Shown: piece by piece, positions 43,682 to 52,390 of the stretch
How positions within the stretch are numbered: the stretch's first letter is position 1
Layout: each line of letters opens with the position of its first letter
Source of the DNA: an uncultured Flavobacteriales bacterium
GTDB taxonomy: Bacteria > Bacteroidota > Bacteroidia > Flavobacteriales_D > Sanyastnellaceae
Direction: 5' to 3'
Length of the DNA: 60,529 bases
Assembly: GCA_905478795.1 (NCBI GenBank)
Contig: CAJQJX010000017.1
Coordinates: 1 to 60,529 of the forward strand
Program-made: the position numbers and the translations under genes
Notes under the pieces: generated by a model
What the model was told of the DNA's origin: nothing
What the model saw: only the letters and a program-made list of their open reading frames with translations
Database searches by the model: none

Positions 43682-46600
43682 ATGTATCATCACGACTTGA
43701 GAAGTGTTTGTAAACACGTTCTAACTCTCGCCTTATGCTTGACTTCTGTCATCAGTTGGAGTCAATTGCACGACGTTTTAATCGAGCCCTCCAATGCATT
43801 GTATTCATCCACCTGCGAAATATCTGATGGGTCTGAAGACATGCTGGTGGCGTCGACAATCGACGATGAAAGTCCCGAAAACCAAGTCCGTATTACCCGT
43901 GTTCATCCCGACGGCACCTTGGACTGGGAATGGGACTATATCCGCGGAGGCGGATGGCGTGCTTCTCATGTTCTGGCTGTGGGCGATGATCTTGGTGTAC
44001 TGATTGGTGTCAGTGGCCTTGACACCATTGGAACCCCTGTTCATTCCATCGTCATGGCCTTTGACATCATTTCAGGCGCCACGGTCGGAATGGCCGAAAT
44101 CGAGGAAAATACAGCTGCATCGGCCAAAGGTCTTGTGATCACACATGGCATCATGGGTGCGGGAAACCTCATTCTCACAGGATGGCTGGGCGGTTCTACC
44201 GGTGTTCAACTCGATGAGCAACGGGTCTCTGTCATGATGGAATTGGAAGTGCCGGATGGCACTCAATCTATCCTCACTCCAAACTGGATTCATGCCCTGA
44301 ATACAAATGGACCGTTTGATGGGCCCGACTACGATATGGGTGGACATGTGGTTGAAATCCCAGGGCAGGGATACTTCATGTCTGGATCTGCTAACGCCGC
44401 CTTTGAAAACGCCCAAGCATCAGGCTTCCACCAAGCTCCATTGGCCTCGCTCGTCAGCTATGACGGAACAGAGGTCTGGTCCAAAGTGGTGCCCTACTGG
44501 TACCCCGGAGAAGGCAATGACAATCAACCCTTCGTCCCAATGAACCAGCGCCATGCGGTGGGATCATGTGCCGCCTTTATTAGCACAGCTGGTGACAACA
44601 ACCCCAACCAAAACAACATTGTCCAAACTGTGAATTGGGTGCGAAACCGCGGCCTTTCCACACTGAAATACAGCATGGATGGCAGCATCATCGAGGCACG
44701 GGGGTTGCATTTGGATGGGGCTTATACGTTCCTCACGTCCGAGACCAGTTTAAAGGGCTACTCTATGTACCGCACCTTAAATGGGAACAGCCCCACGGAA
44801 GTCACCATTGCGGGCTACGTGAACGACCCAGAATACCTCGATAGCGACCCTTCCACCAATCCCAAAGACCGAGTGCCTTTCCTTTTGACGGTGGATGTCG
44901 ACGGAACCAATACAGCCAGCTATCTGGTCGGACACACCATCTATGCAGGCAGCCCCAGCACAAACTATGGGGATGACATAGGCATACATGCTGCAAACAG
45001 CCAAATGGGACAACAGCCCATCATCTTCCACCCCGAAATGATGGACCTCAGAGAAACCGCGCTGGGCTATGGCTTGATTGGACACCGCCGTACCCACTTC
45101 AACCCTGTGGTATTTGACCCGTCCATCATCCACGTAAACAGCGCTGGTGCGGATGCTTTTTCAAGCCTCACAGGTTGCGAGGATTTCACACATCCCATGA
45201 CTTTAGAATTTCCAGCCATTGACCCTTTCACCCCCTTTCATGAGGACATCAGCCTGATTGCGTTTCCCCATGATGTATCCATCAATGAAATCAATACTGT
45301 ACCCACGCCTTGCGATGAATACTTCAATTGCGATGTGTCCTTGAACGTGAGCATCACCACAGATACCTGCAACCATTACATCTTGACCGCCTCCAATCTG
45401 GGATCGACTCCCATGTCTCAACTCGAACTCTACTTTGACCGAGGTTTGGATGGTGTCTTGGAGCAATCCGGAATCGCCGACGGATCGGATGGATCAGGGA
45501 ACCCCAGCTACAGTGACACCTATCCCAGCGGAGTGCTTACTCAGGTGCGGGTTGTTCTCATATGTCAAGGTGTTGAATATGCTCAAGTGATCAACATCAC
45601 GCCCGACTGTCCGGACGACGGTGATTGCACCCCAGACAACAACCTGAATGTCGCCCTGACGCAGCTGACAACGGACATTTGTAGCATTGAGTATACCCTC
45701 TTCGGGACCGTGACTCCTGTGGCTGGAGCCTCCATATCCTGGACGCTGAATGGCACGTCGGTCCCCGCAGCGGACGACCAGTGGTCCTTCGCATTTAATG
45801 AGGCCATCGAAAACACATCGGAGGTATACGCGGATGGCAGCTATTCAGGAGAATTGTGCGCAACCGTTGTCTGTCCAGATGGAGCCACAAACACCGTCTG
45901 TATCCCATTTGACTTCTTGCTGGAGTCTCCAATCGGTATGGATATGTGGCTATACTGTGGCGAAGGCTGTTGGGGGGGTATGACCGGCACACGAGCGGCC
46001 ATCACTTTCGACATGGCCCTTTTCGATCTCGAAGAAGCCGATTACGATGCTGAAGTCTGCTTCAGCGATGGCACAACCATGCCACTTAATCTGAACATAC
46101 CGACGTCCATCATCAAGTGCTTCTCGGGATTCACATTTTTCCGAAAAGCCTGCCTCAAAATTTATGAGGAGGGCGACTTGGCACTTGGCGGAGACCCTTG
46201 CTACGAAACCTGCGACAGCGAATCATGTATCGCCATTGAACCCATTCCCTTCGAATTGGCAGAAGCGCTGATCCCTGACTTGTCCATCCACCAGGCTACG
46301 TGCTCTATCGAAGCGGATGATTTGCCCGGATCCATCGAATCCAAGACGCAAGTGATGATCTTCAATTCGGCTTTCCCTGGTGGAGATGATGCCGCCGCAT
46401 TTATTTCCGCCTTCCTCGATGGTGAGGACTTCGCGAATCAGGCCTCCTTCCAAACCAGTGGAACTTCCCATGGAAGCTACTCAGCCGCTGCGTGTGGTTA
46501 TGTGCTTGACGCGCCATTAACCCACGCCATCAATTACTGCGAAGACGACACGACAGGCCCCTTGTATTGGCAGGCCGCTGCGCTCGCAGCGGGTCCCAAC

Positions 46601-49600
46601 GCCATCATGGTCGGGGGACTTCCCCAAATACAATTGGTCTCAGCCTTCATCCCCGGCGACACCTACATCCCCGGCGACACCTACATCCCCGGCGATACTT
46701 ATATACCCGGCGACACCTACATCCCCTCCGGCTCATCCAACGACCCCGATGGACTGGACGTCAACTTCGCTGACCTCATCCCAATCGATCCCAGCCTTCC
46801 GGGCATCGGATACAACACATGGGACTTCACAAATTCCATAGCAGGAAGCGCCTCTGCGGGTGGGGACAACATCCTCACCACCTCCGCGGATGACTGCGTC
46901 AACCAGTATTGCACAGGATATTGCTTCCTCGACGCTCCAGCGGGATCATATTACGACAACGGGATCCTCGGCGCCGCCGTCTTGACCCTGAACGGAAACA
47001 CCTCTATCCCGATCACGGAAACCGGCCAGGTCTGTCCAGAGCATTACCATTACCTCACCGCGGTGACCCTCGAGGTTTTCAATACCGCTCCGCTCTTTGA
47101 GGAGGAGGAAGAATTCCCCATGAGTGAATGGACGCCCAACGACGAAAGCGAGGAAGAGTTCCCCATGAGCGAGTGGACGCCGTTCACTTTCGTAGGTACA
47201 AGCCTCCTCACAGATGCGGTTCTGCAATCCACCACAACAGGGGCCTCAACAGAAGAGTTGGCCATCGACTACTTCGACGCCTTTGGTGACGGTTCTGGTC
47301 CATGGAGTGTGACAGATACCGATGGCAATGTGGTGGCAACTGGTGCTATGCCCACCGGAACAACCTCCAGCAGCGATGTGCTGGCATTGCCCCCTGGAAG
47401 CTATTCATTCACTTGGTCTGCTGACTGTTACAGTAGCTATGACAATTCAGGACTACAGGTCAGTCTTGATGGCGTTGTACTGTTGGATTTCACCCCGGGT
47501 ACCATTACCCCAGGAGACATCTCGATCGACATCAACATACCTGGCATTATCATCGTCCCCCCTGTCTCCTATGTGGACACCACATGCGATGCGGTCTTCA
47601 CCCATGACCTCATGGCTCCAGGCATGCTCCCTCCGAGCTCACCGGGCACCTACATCGCAAGTGAGGACAACATCCAACTGGGGTTCGAGATGTTCTTTGA
47701 CGGCTTTGGTGCGACCTATGGATCAGCATCAGTGACTTCAGCCCTTCCGACGGTAGGATCGGGCCAGGTGCTCACGACGAGCAACATCCTCGCTGTTTAC
47801 GACATGTCGGCTTTTCCAAACGTGAACGAAGTCAGCTTTGTGTTCTTCGACGGGGCAGGAATCGAAAACCTTCAGGTCAACGGATACTCTTTGCTCACTG
47901 GTGAACTCGAAACCATGCCTGCAGCCGTTGCACCTGGCGTGACCATGTCAGTTACCACCTCGGCCTACCCCGGCTACCAGACCGGCACGGTGGTGCTGAC
48001 CGGAAACGTTCAAAAGCTTGAGATCGGCGGACAACAGTTCTTTGTAGACCACATCTGCGTGAAGCACGACGGCACGGTCATCCAGACGCCCAATACGGGA
48101 GGATGCACGGCCACGTGCGACATCTTTACCGGGTTTGACCTGCTCACGGCTGGAGACCGCTACGGCGATCCAACTGAGGGTGCGACAATCAACGTGGCCC
48201 CAGGCACTCAAGCGACCACGAGTGACGGTGTACCCATCTACCTCGAGCCGCTTCACGACTTTGGCTCAACTTACTACAACTACATGGCCGTGGATGCCCA
48301 CTATGGCGGATGGGGTACGGGCATGTCACTGTGGACCAACAACATTACCGCCCAGTTCGACATACAGTCCGTCATCGACGAGACCGATACAGTCTGCATT
48401 GAATTCCGCGATGAAGGCGGATTCGAGAACCTGTGGGTCAATGGAGCCGCACCGGCTATAAGTCCGAACGGTTACGGCGGCCTGGCCGTCTTCAACGGCG
48501 CCGTCATTGGCGGAGTGCAGGTGCAGGTCAGCGGTGCCAACGTGGGCTTTGCTTTCGAGGGCACCATCACCCTGATCGGAGACGTGGACAAGCTCTCCAT
48601 CGGCGGACAGGAGCTCTGGCTCGACAACCTGTGCATCAGTGGCAACGATGGGGGCACCGCGCCGGATCTGACCAATGTTGAGGAGGACGAATTCCTTGAT
48701 GGCATTGCATACAACCTCATTTCCTTGAGTGGCGACGGATGTCAGTCTATACTGACTGTAGACTTAGGCATCTGGGAAGGCCAAGTGGACTCATTGAGCA
48801 TTGGCTTGATGGATGAGGATGGAAACCTCAGCGGTGAAGCACAGGCGATTGGCCCCGGGCAATTCCTTTTGACCGGATCGAGCACCTCCCCTCTTTCCAT
48901 CAGTTTGGCTGTGTTTGTTCTGGAATTGCTGCCTGTTTTGGTGGTGGATCTTCCCGACATCGACATTCCAGACTGCCCCATTGATGTACCGTGCATAGCT
49001 GTGGCTGGCTTCTTTGCCAACGACATCGGAAACTGCACAGCCCAAATTCAATACACAGGCACACCCGGCATGCAACAGTGGACCGTGGATGGCGCTCCCA
49101 TTATGGGAGGCAACACCTTCACCATTCCCATTGTGGAACCGGGGCAGCTCGTTTGTGTCACGGTCACCGACCCCAATGACCCCACCTGCACGGATACGTT
49201 TTGTGCAACGGTTCTGGTCAATTGTGGTGGAGACAATCAAGCCGACAGTTGCGATGTCGAATTCACACATGAATTCATGGCATTGGGAGACGTTTCCACA
49301 CCTGGACCCAATGCGGTCATCGCCACAGAGGACAACATTGACCTGTCAATGGATGTCATCACTTACGCCACTTCTGGCACCAACTTTGGCACCGCGACCG
49401 TTCAACCGGCGCAACCCGAAGCGGGCGACGGTCAAGTTCTGTGGTTGAACAACATCATGGCTGTTTACGATCTATCAGCGTTGGGAACGGTGGAACAAGT
49501 CAGGTTTGAGTTCCTTGATTACGGCGGTCAAGAGAACCTGAGAATCAATGGCAATCTCTTGGTGGACGACATCGACAACATGGCTGGTGTCCTCGGTGGA

Positions 49601-50671
49601 ATCAACGTCGTGGTCAATTACAACAGCTCCCCTGGGTTCATCTACGGCGAAGTCATCATTACAGGAAATGTTCAGGAACTGGGCGTGGCAGGACAAGAGT
49701 TCTACATCGACAACGTGTGCGTGATCACCGACGAATCGGCATGTGTGGATACCGATGGAGACGGCATTTGCGACTCGGACGAAAACAGTGGTTGCACCGA
49801 CCCCGCTGCAGACAACTACGATCCGAACGCCACCGATGACGATGGCACATGCCAGAACAACGACAATGGAGGTGACACCACAGAGGTCATCATCAATTCC
49901 GCATCCGCATGTCCAAGCAACTGCGATGAACTGGTCGACTTTGAAAGCCAAATGCTGGGTTCCTCATGGGGTGACCCCACGGCTGGGCCTGTGTTCCCAT
50001 TGTTGCCGGGTGATTTCATGTTCAATGAAAACGGCATCGATATGTTCATCGACCGGTTAAACAACATGATTTACGGTCCGACCTATCACATGAACATCAT
50101 CACTGCATCGCCTTGGCCTGCTTTTGGTGTCGGGCATGTGATGCACACAAACAATGCGACGGTCACCTTTGACTTGGATTCCATCCCGACGGACTCCGTG
50201 TGCCTGGACATCTTGGACCTTGGCGGGTTTGAGTTCCTCGAGGTGAACGGGGTGCCATTTAGCTCAATAAACGGCTACGGCCAATTGACTTCGGCTCCCA
50301 TGAATATGGGCGGTGTTCAAGTACAAATACAGGGCAATCCTATCATCACCACAACTTCTACCGGCCCGCAGGTTACGGGGTTCAATGGCCGCCTTGTGCT
50401 GCACGGAAACGTAGACAAGCTCGAGATTGGTGGACAGGAATTCTGGATCGACAACCTCTGCATCAGCGAAGGGACTTTGGTGGCTCCCGCAGTCCCCGGC
50501 TGCACCTACGAGGGTGCCGAGAATTATGACCCGAACGCCGATGACGATGATGGCAGCTGCATTCTGCCGGCGATAAACCCCTGCCCATCTGACATCGATG
50601 CTGATGGCATCACGGACACGCAAGACTTGCTTTTGCTGCTCGGTAGCTTCAGCCTTACCTGCGATGAGTGA
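43682..50671 (+). CDS. Giant modular secreted protein (2329 residues)
   Basis: ATG 43682 gives a signal peptide (MYHHDLRSVCKHVLTLALCL, cut near ISWSQ); the frame is open upstream to 43541 but without a signal. Residues 25 to about 560 resemble a beta-propeller-like cell-surface region. Ig-like and cysteine-rich stretches follow. IPGDTY repeats are at 990-1013 and twin EEEFPMSEWTP copies at 1142 and 1157. Four related modules of about 150-180 residues lie near 1301-1462, 1479-1652, 1857-2016 and 2079-2262, each ending like LEIGGQEFWIDNLCI. Between and after them are calcium-binding type motifs (DTDGDGICDSDENSGCTDPA; NYDPNADDDDGSC). It ends CPSDIDADGITDTQDLLLLL-type dockerin-like, with no usual T9SS tail. 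Probable adhesin or surface matrix protein. Confidence 0.85.
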   Translation: MYHHDLRSVCKHVLTLALCLTSVISWSQLHDVLIEPSNALYSSTCEISDGSEDMLVASTIDDESPENQVRITRVHPDGTLDWEWDYIRGGGWRASHVLAVGDDLGVLIGVSGLDTIGTPVHSIVMAFDIISGATVGMAEIEENTAASAKGLVITHGIMGAGNLILTGWLGGSTGVQLDEQRVSVMMELEVPDGTQSILTPNWIHALNTNGPFDGPDYDMGGHVVEIPGQGYFMSGSANAAFENAQASGFHQAPLASLVSYDGTEVWSKVVPYWYPGEGNDNQPFVPMNQRHAVGSCAAFISTAGDNNPNQNNIVQTVNWVRNRGLSTLKYSMDGSIIEARGLHLDGAYTFLTSETSLKGYSMYRTLNGNSPTEVTIAGYVNDPEYLDSDPSTNPKDRVPFLLTVDVDGTNTASYLVGHTIYAGSPSTNYGDDIGIHAANSQMGQQPIIFHPEMMDLRETALGYGLIGHRRTHFNPVVFDPSIIHVNSAGADAFSSLTGCEDFTHPMTLEFPAIDPFTPFHEDISLIAFPHDVSINEINTVPTPCDEYFNCDVSLNVSITTDTCNHYILTASNLGSTPMSQLELYFDRGLDGVLEQSGIADGSDGSGNPSYSDTYPSGVLTQVRVVLICQGVEYAQVINITPDCPDDGDCTPDNNLNVALTQLTTDICSIEYTLFGTVTPVAGASISWTLNGTSVPAADDQWSFAFNEAIENTSEVYADGSYSGELCATVVCPDGATNTVCIPFDFLLESPIGMDMWLYCGEGCWGGMTGTRAAITFDMALFDLEEADYDAEVCFSDGTTMPLNLNIPTSIIKCFSGFTFFRKACLKIYEEGDLALGGDPCYETCDSESCIAIEPIPFELAEALIPDLSIHQATCSIEADDLPGSIESKTQVMIFNSAFPGGDDAAAFISAFLDGEDFANQASFQTSGTSHGSYSAAACGYVLDAPLTHAINYCEDDTTGPLYWQAAALAAGPNAIMVGGLPQIQLVSAFIPGDTYIPGDTYIPGDTYIPGDTYIPSGSSNDPDGLDVNFADLIPIDPSLPGIGYNTWDFTNSIAGSASAGGDNILTTSADDCVNQYCTGYCFLDAPAGSYYDNGILGAAVLTLNGNTSIPITETGQVCPEHYHYLTAVTLEVFNTAPLFEEEEEFPMSEWTPNDESEEEFPMSEWTPFTFVGTSLLTDAVLQSTTTGASTEELAIDYFDAFGDGSGPWSVTDTDGNVVATGAMPTGTTSSSDVLALPPGSYSFTWSADCYSSYDNSGLQVSLDGVVLLDFTPGTITPGDISIDINIPGIIIVPPVSYVDTTCDAVFTHDLMAPGMLPPSSPGTYIASEDNIQLGFEMFFDGFGATYGSASVTSALPTVGSGQVLTTSNILAVYDMSAFPNVNEVSFVFFDGAGIENLQVNGYSLLTGELETMPAAVAPGVTMSVTTSAYPGYQTGTVVLTGNVQKLEIGGQQFFVDHICVKHDGTVIQTPNTGGCTATCDIFTGFDLLTAGDRYGDPTEGATINVAPGTQATTSDGVPIYLEPLHDFGSTYYNYMAVDAHYGGWGTGMSLWTNNITAQFDIQSVIDETDTVCIEFRDEGGFENLWVNGAAPAISPNGYGGLAVFNGAVIGGVQVQVSGANVGFAFEGTITLIGDVDKLSIGGQELWLDNLCISGNDGGTAPDLTNVEEDEFLDGIAYNLISLSGDGCQSILTVDLGIWEGQVDSLSIGLMDEDGNLSGEAQAIGPGQFLLTGSSTSPLSISLAVFVLELLPVLVVDLPDIDIPDCPIDVPCIAVAGFFANDIGNCTAQIQYTGTPGMQQWTVDGAPIMGGNTFTIPIVEPGQLVCVTVTDPNDPTCTDTFCATVLVNCGGDNQADSCDVEFTHEFMALGDVSTPGPNAVIATEDNIDLSMDVITYATSGTNFGTATVQPAQPEAGDGQVLWLNNIMAVYDLSALGTVEQVRFEFLDYGGQENLRINGNLLVDDIDNMAGVLGGINVVVNYNSSPGFIYGEVIITGNVQELGVAGQEFYIDNVCVITDESACVDTDGDGICDSDENSGCTDPAADNYDPNATDDDGTCQNNDNGGDTTEVIINSASACPSNCDELVDFESQMLGSSWGDPTAGPVFPLLPGDFMFNENGIDMFIDRLNNMIYGPTYHMNIITASPWPAFGVGHVMHTNNATVTFDLDSIPTDSVCLDILDLGGFEFLEVNGVPFSSINGYGQLTSAPMNMGGVQVQIQGNPIITTTSTGPQVTGFNGRLVLHGNVDKLEIGGQEFWIDNLCISEGTLVAPAVPGCTYEGAENYDPNADDDDGSCILPAINPCPSDIDADGITDTQDLLLLLGSFSLTCDE
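46649..46720 (+). repeat. 18-base in-frame tandem repeat (4 units)
   Basis: Four units of ATCCCCGGCGACACCTAC; units 1 and 2 are identical, 3 and 4 differ at three and one positions. They encode (I)PGDTY repeats. Tandem 18-base units can expand or contract without frameshift. Confidence 0.9.
47105..47182 (+). repeat. Duplicated 33-base segment, 45-base offset
   Basis: Copies at 47105-47137 and 47150-47182 both encode EEEFPMSEWTP and differ only by synonymous changes, separated by an acidic four-residue spacer. Confidence 0.85.
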
Positions 50672-50689
50672 TCCGAATACATAGAATTG

Positions 50690-50722
50690 AAAAAAGGGGG
50701 CTTCGGCCCCCTTTTCTTTTTT
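50690..50722 (+). terminator. Intrinsic terminator after the giant gene
   Basis: AAAAAAGGGGGC-ttc-GGCCCCC followed by TTTTCTTTTTT: a GC stem with a strong T-run, 18 bases after the stop. Confidence 0.93.
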
Positions 50723-50843
50723 AGAAAAAGTCACCGCTCCAGATGACGGCGGTCACTCCTCCTGTCCCTTGGTGGTCCTACCTCTGCTTCATGCAATGCG
50801 CCCAACAACAAAGGCACCTACCACCCATCAACACCCTTTCACC

Positions 50844-51008
50844 ATGAACAGCCGCAATCACCTCCCCGCCAGCTCCAAAACCGGGGTTTTCCTGAACTTC
50901 GAGCCCGCCCAAAAGTTGGCACCCGGGTCCAAAGACCTCCCAAAGGGCAACCCGGTTCAACGGGTCCCTTGCAGCCAATGCAAGATGTGTACATGCGGGC
51001 GCACATGA
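50844..51008 (+). CDS. Doubtful small cysteine-ended protein
   Basis: ATG 50844 opens 54 codons ending CSQCKMCTCGRT with four cysteines. I recognise no family. An in-frame ATG at 50796 would lengthen it to 70 residues. A TACCTCTG sequence (one mismatch from TAnnTTTG) is at 50779-50786. The C-terminal cysteine cluster is the only reason to consider it; a hairpin inside the frame suggests non-coding RNA as an alternative. Confidence 0.25.
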   Translation: MNSRNHLPASSKTGVFLNFEPAQKLAPGSKDLPKGNPVQRVPCSQCKMCTCGRT

Positions 51009-51035
51009 GGATAGGGTAAGGGTCCAACCGAGGCG

Positions 51036-51043
51036 TACCTTTG
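51036..51043 (+). promoter_or_regulatory. TACCTTTG -7 box six bases before the M16 gene
   Basis: Exact TAnnTTTG ending six bases before ATG 51050; leaderless transcript predicted. Confidence 0.55.
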
Positions 51044-51049
51044 GCGGCC

Positions 51050-52297
51050 ATGTCTCCCGACCCTTCGACCTTTCACACCTGGACATTGCCCAACGGGCTG
51101 CGGTGTGTGCACCTTGAGGACGGACGCAACGTTGGACACTGCGGCTTGCTGATTGAAGCCGGCTCACGCGATGAGCTCGCGGGAGAAAATGGTCTGGCCC
51201 ACTTTATAGAGCACTCGCTATTCAAAGGGACGACCAAGAGGCGCACCTTCCACATCCTGAACCGACTCGACAGTGTCGGGGCCGAGCTCAACGCTTACAC
51301 CTCCAAGGAGGAGACTTGGATTACGGCATCGTTTCTGTCGGAGCACTTGGAGCGGTCAGTGGAGCTGATCGCCGACATCGCCTTTCATTCCACCTTTCCT
51401 GAAAAGGAAATCGCCAAGGAACGCGACGTCATCATCGATGAGATCCATGCTTGGCGGGACAACCCTGGCGACGCCATATTCGATGAATTCCAATCCATCC
51501 TGTACCCTGACCATGCGCTGGGCGCCAACATACTCGGCGACGAGAAGTCGGTGGGAGGGTTTGGCCGCGAAGATGTTTTGCGGTTTATCGAGCGCCAATA
51601 CCGCAACGACCGACTGGTCTTTAGCTCCGTCGGGCCCATGCCCCCGAAGAAGGTCAAGCGCTTGACGGAGAAGTACCTGTCTGATCGTCAGACCGCTTCG
51701 TCGCAACACGCGCGCATTGCCCCGGAAGGCTACACGCCCCAGCGCATCGAAGGAGAGAACGCCGTCCATCAGGTACACGCTGTGATTGGGGCACCTGGAT
51801 ACGGCATGGGCGACCCGAAGCGGACAGCGCTGATGCTGCTGTCCAACCACCTTGGTGGGCCGGGCATGAATGCACGATTGAGCCTCAACATCCGCGAACG
51901 GTACGGCATCTGCTACAACATTGAGAGTAGCTTTTTTCCTTATGCGGATACCGGTGAATTCACCGTCTACTTTGGCACCGATGTCAAGACTTTTGCCCGC
52001 GCCGAAAGGCTCGTGATGAAAGAGCTCCGCGACGCCCGCGAGAAACGGCTTGGCGTGGTGACCCTGAAGCAGGCCAAGCAGCAGCTCATTGGGCAAATTG
52101 GGCTGGGTGCGGACAGCGGGGCCGGCTGGATGTCGACCATGGGCAAGAGCATGATGCTATACGACCGGGTCCGGCCGTTGGAGGAGGCCTTCCACGCCAT
52201 CGAGTCGGTCACCGCCGACGACGTGCTGGAGGTAGCCAACGAGGTCCTCGACCCCGACCGCCTCAGCACCCTCGTGTACTTTCCACCGAAGGGCTAA
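51050..52297 (+). CDS. M16 (pitrilysin-type) zinc peptidase
   Basis: A 415-residue zinc peptidase with the inverted motif H51-F-I-E54-H55 (GLAHFIEHSLFKGT) and the third ligand E131 in ERDVIIDEIHAW, 75 residues later as in the family. The second half includes the inactive-lobe sequence with RERYGICYNIESSFFPY. Members are processing peptidases acting in cytosol or periplasm; no signal peptide is visible, so it is probably cytoplasmic. ATG 51050 is preferred over TTG 51041. Natural substrate unknown. Confidence 0.94.
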   Translation: MSPDPSTFHTWTLPNGLRCVHLEDGRNVGHCGLLIEAGSRDELAGENGLAHFIEHSLFKGTTKRRTFHILNRLDSVGAELNAYTSKEETWITASFLSEHLERSVELIADIAFHSTFPEKEIAKERDVIIDEIHAWRDNPGDAIFDEFQSILYPDHALGANILGDEKSVGGFGREDVLRFIERQYRNDRLVFSSVGPMPPKKVKRLTEKYLSDRQTASSQHARIAPEGYTPQRIEGENAVHQVHAVIGAPGYGMGDPKRTALMLLSNHLGGPGMNARLSLNIRERYGICYNIESSFFPYADTGEFTVYFGTDVKTFARAERLVMKELRDAREKRLGVVTLKQAKQQLIGQIGLGADSGAGWMSTMGKSMMLYDRVRPLEEAFHAIESVTADDVLEVANEVLDPDRLSTLVYFPPKG

Positions 52298-52378
52298 ACC
52301 GCGACCGCGCAACGCCAGAATTTTTGTTGTGGTCGCAGCCGCCATGCCTCGAAGTGCGTCAAGTGGCAATCGACGCCG

Positions 52379-52385
52379 TACTTTG
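52379..52385 (+). promoter_or_regulatory. TACTTTG box just before the hydrolase gene
   Basis: TAnTTTG ending five bases before ATG 52391; another close-set box. Confidence 0.4.
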
Positions 52386-52390
52386 AGCCT

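Larger units (their letters stand above)
50723..51049 (+). other. Gap with hairpins and one doubtful small frame
   Basis: No recognised gene. AAGGG-ca-ACCCG-gttcaa-CGGGTCCCTT (50943-50970) can form a stem, and ATGTG/CACAT arms lie just after. A 54-codon frame is listed separately. Confidence 0.4.
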
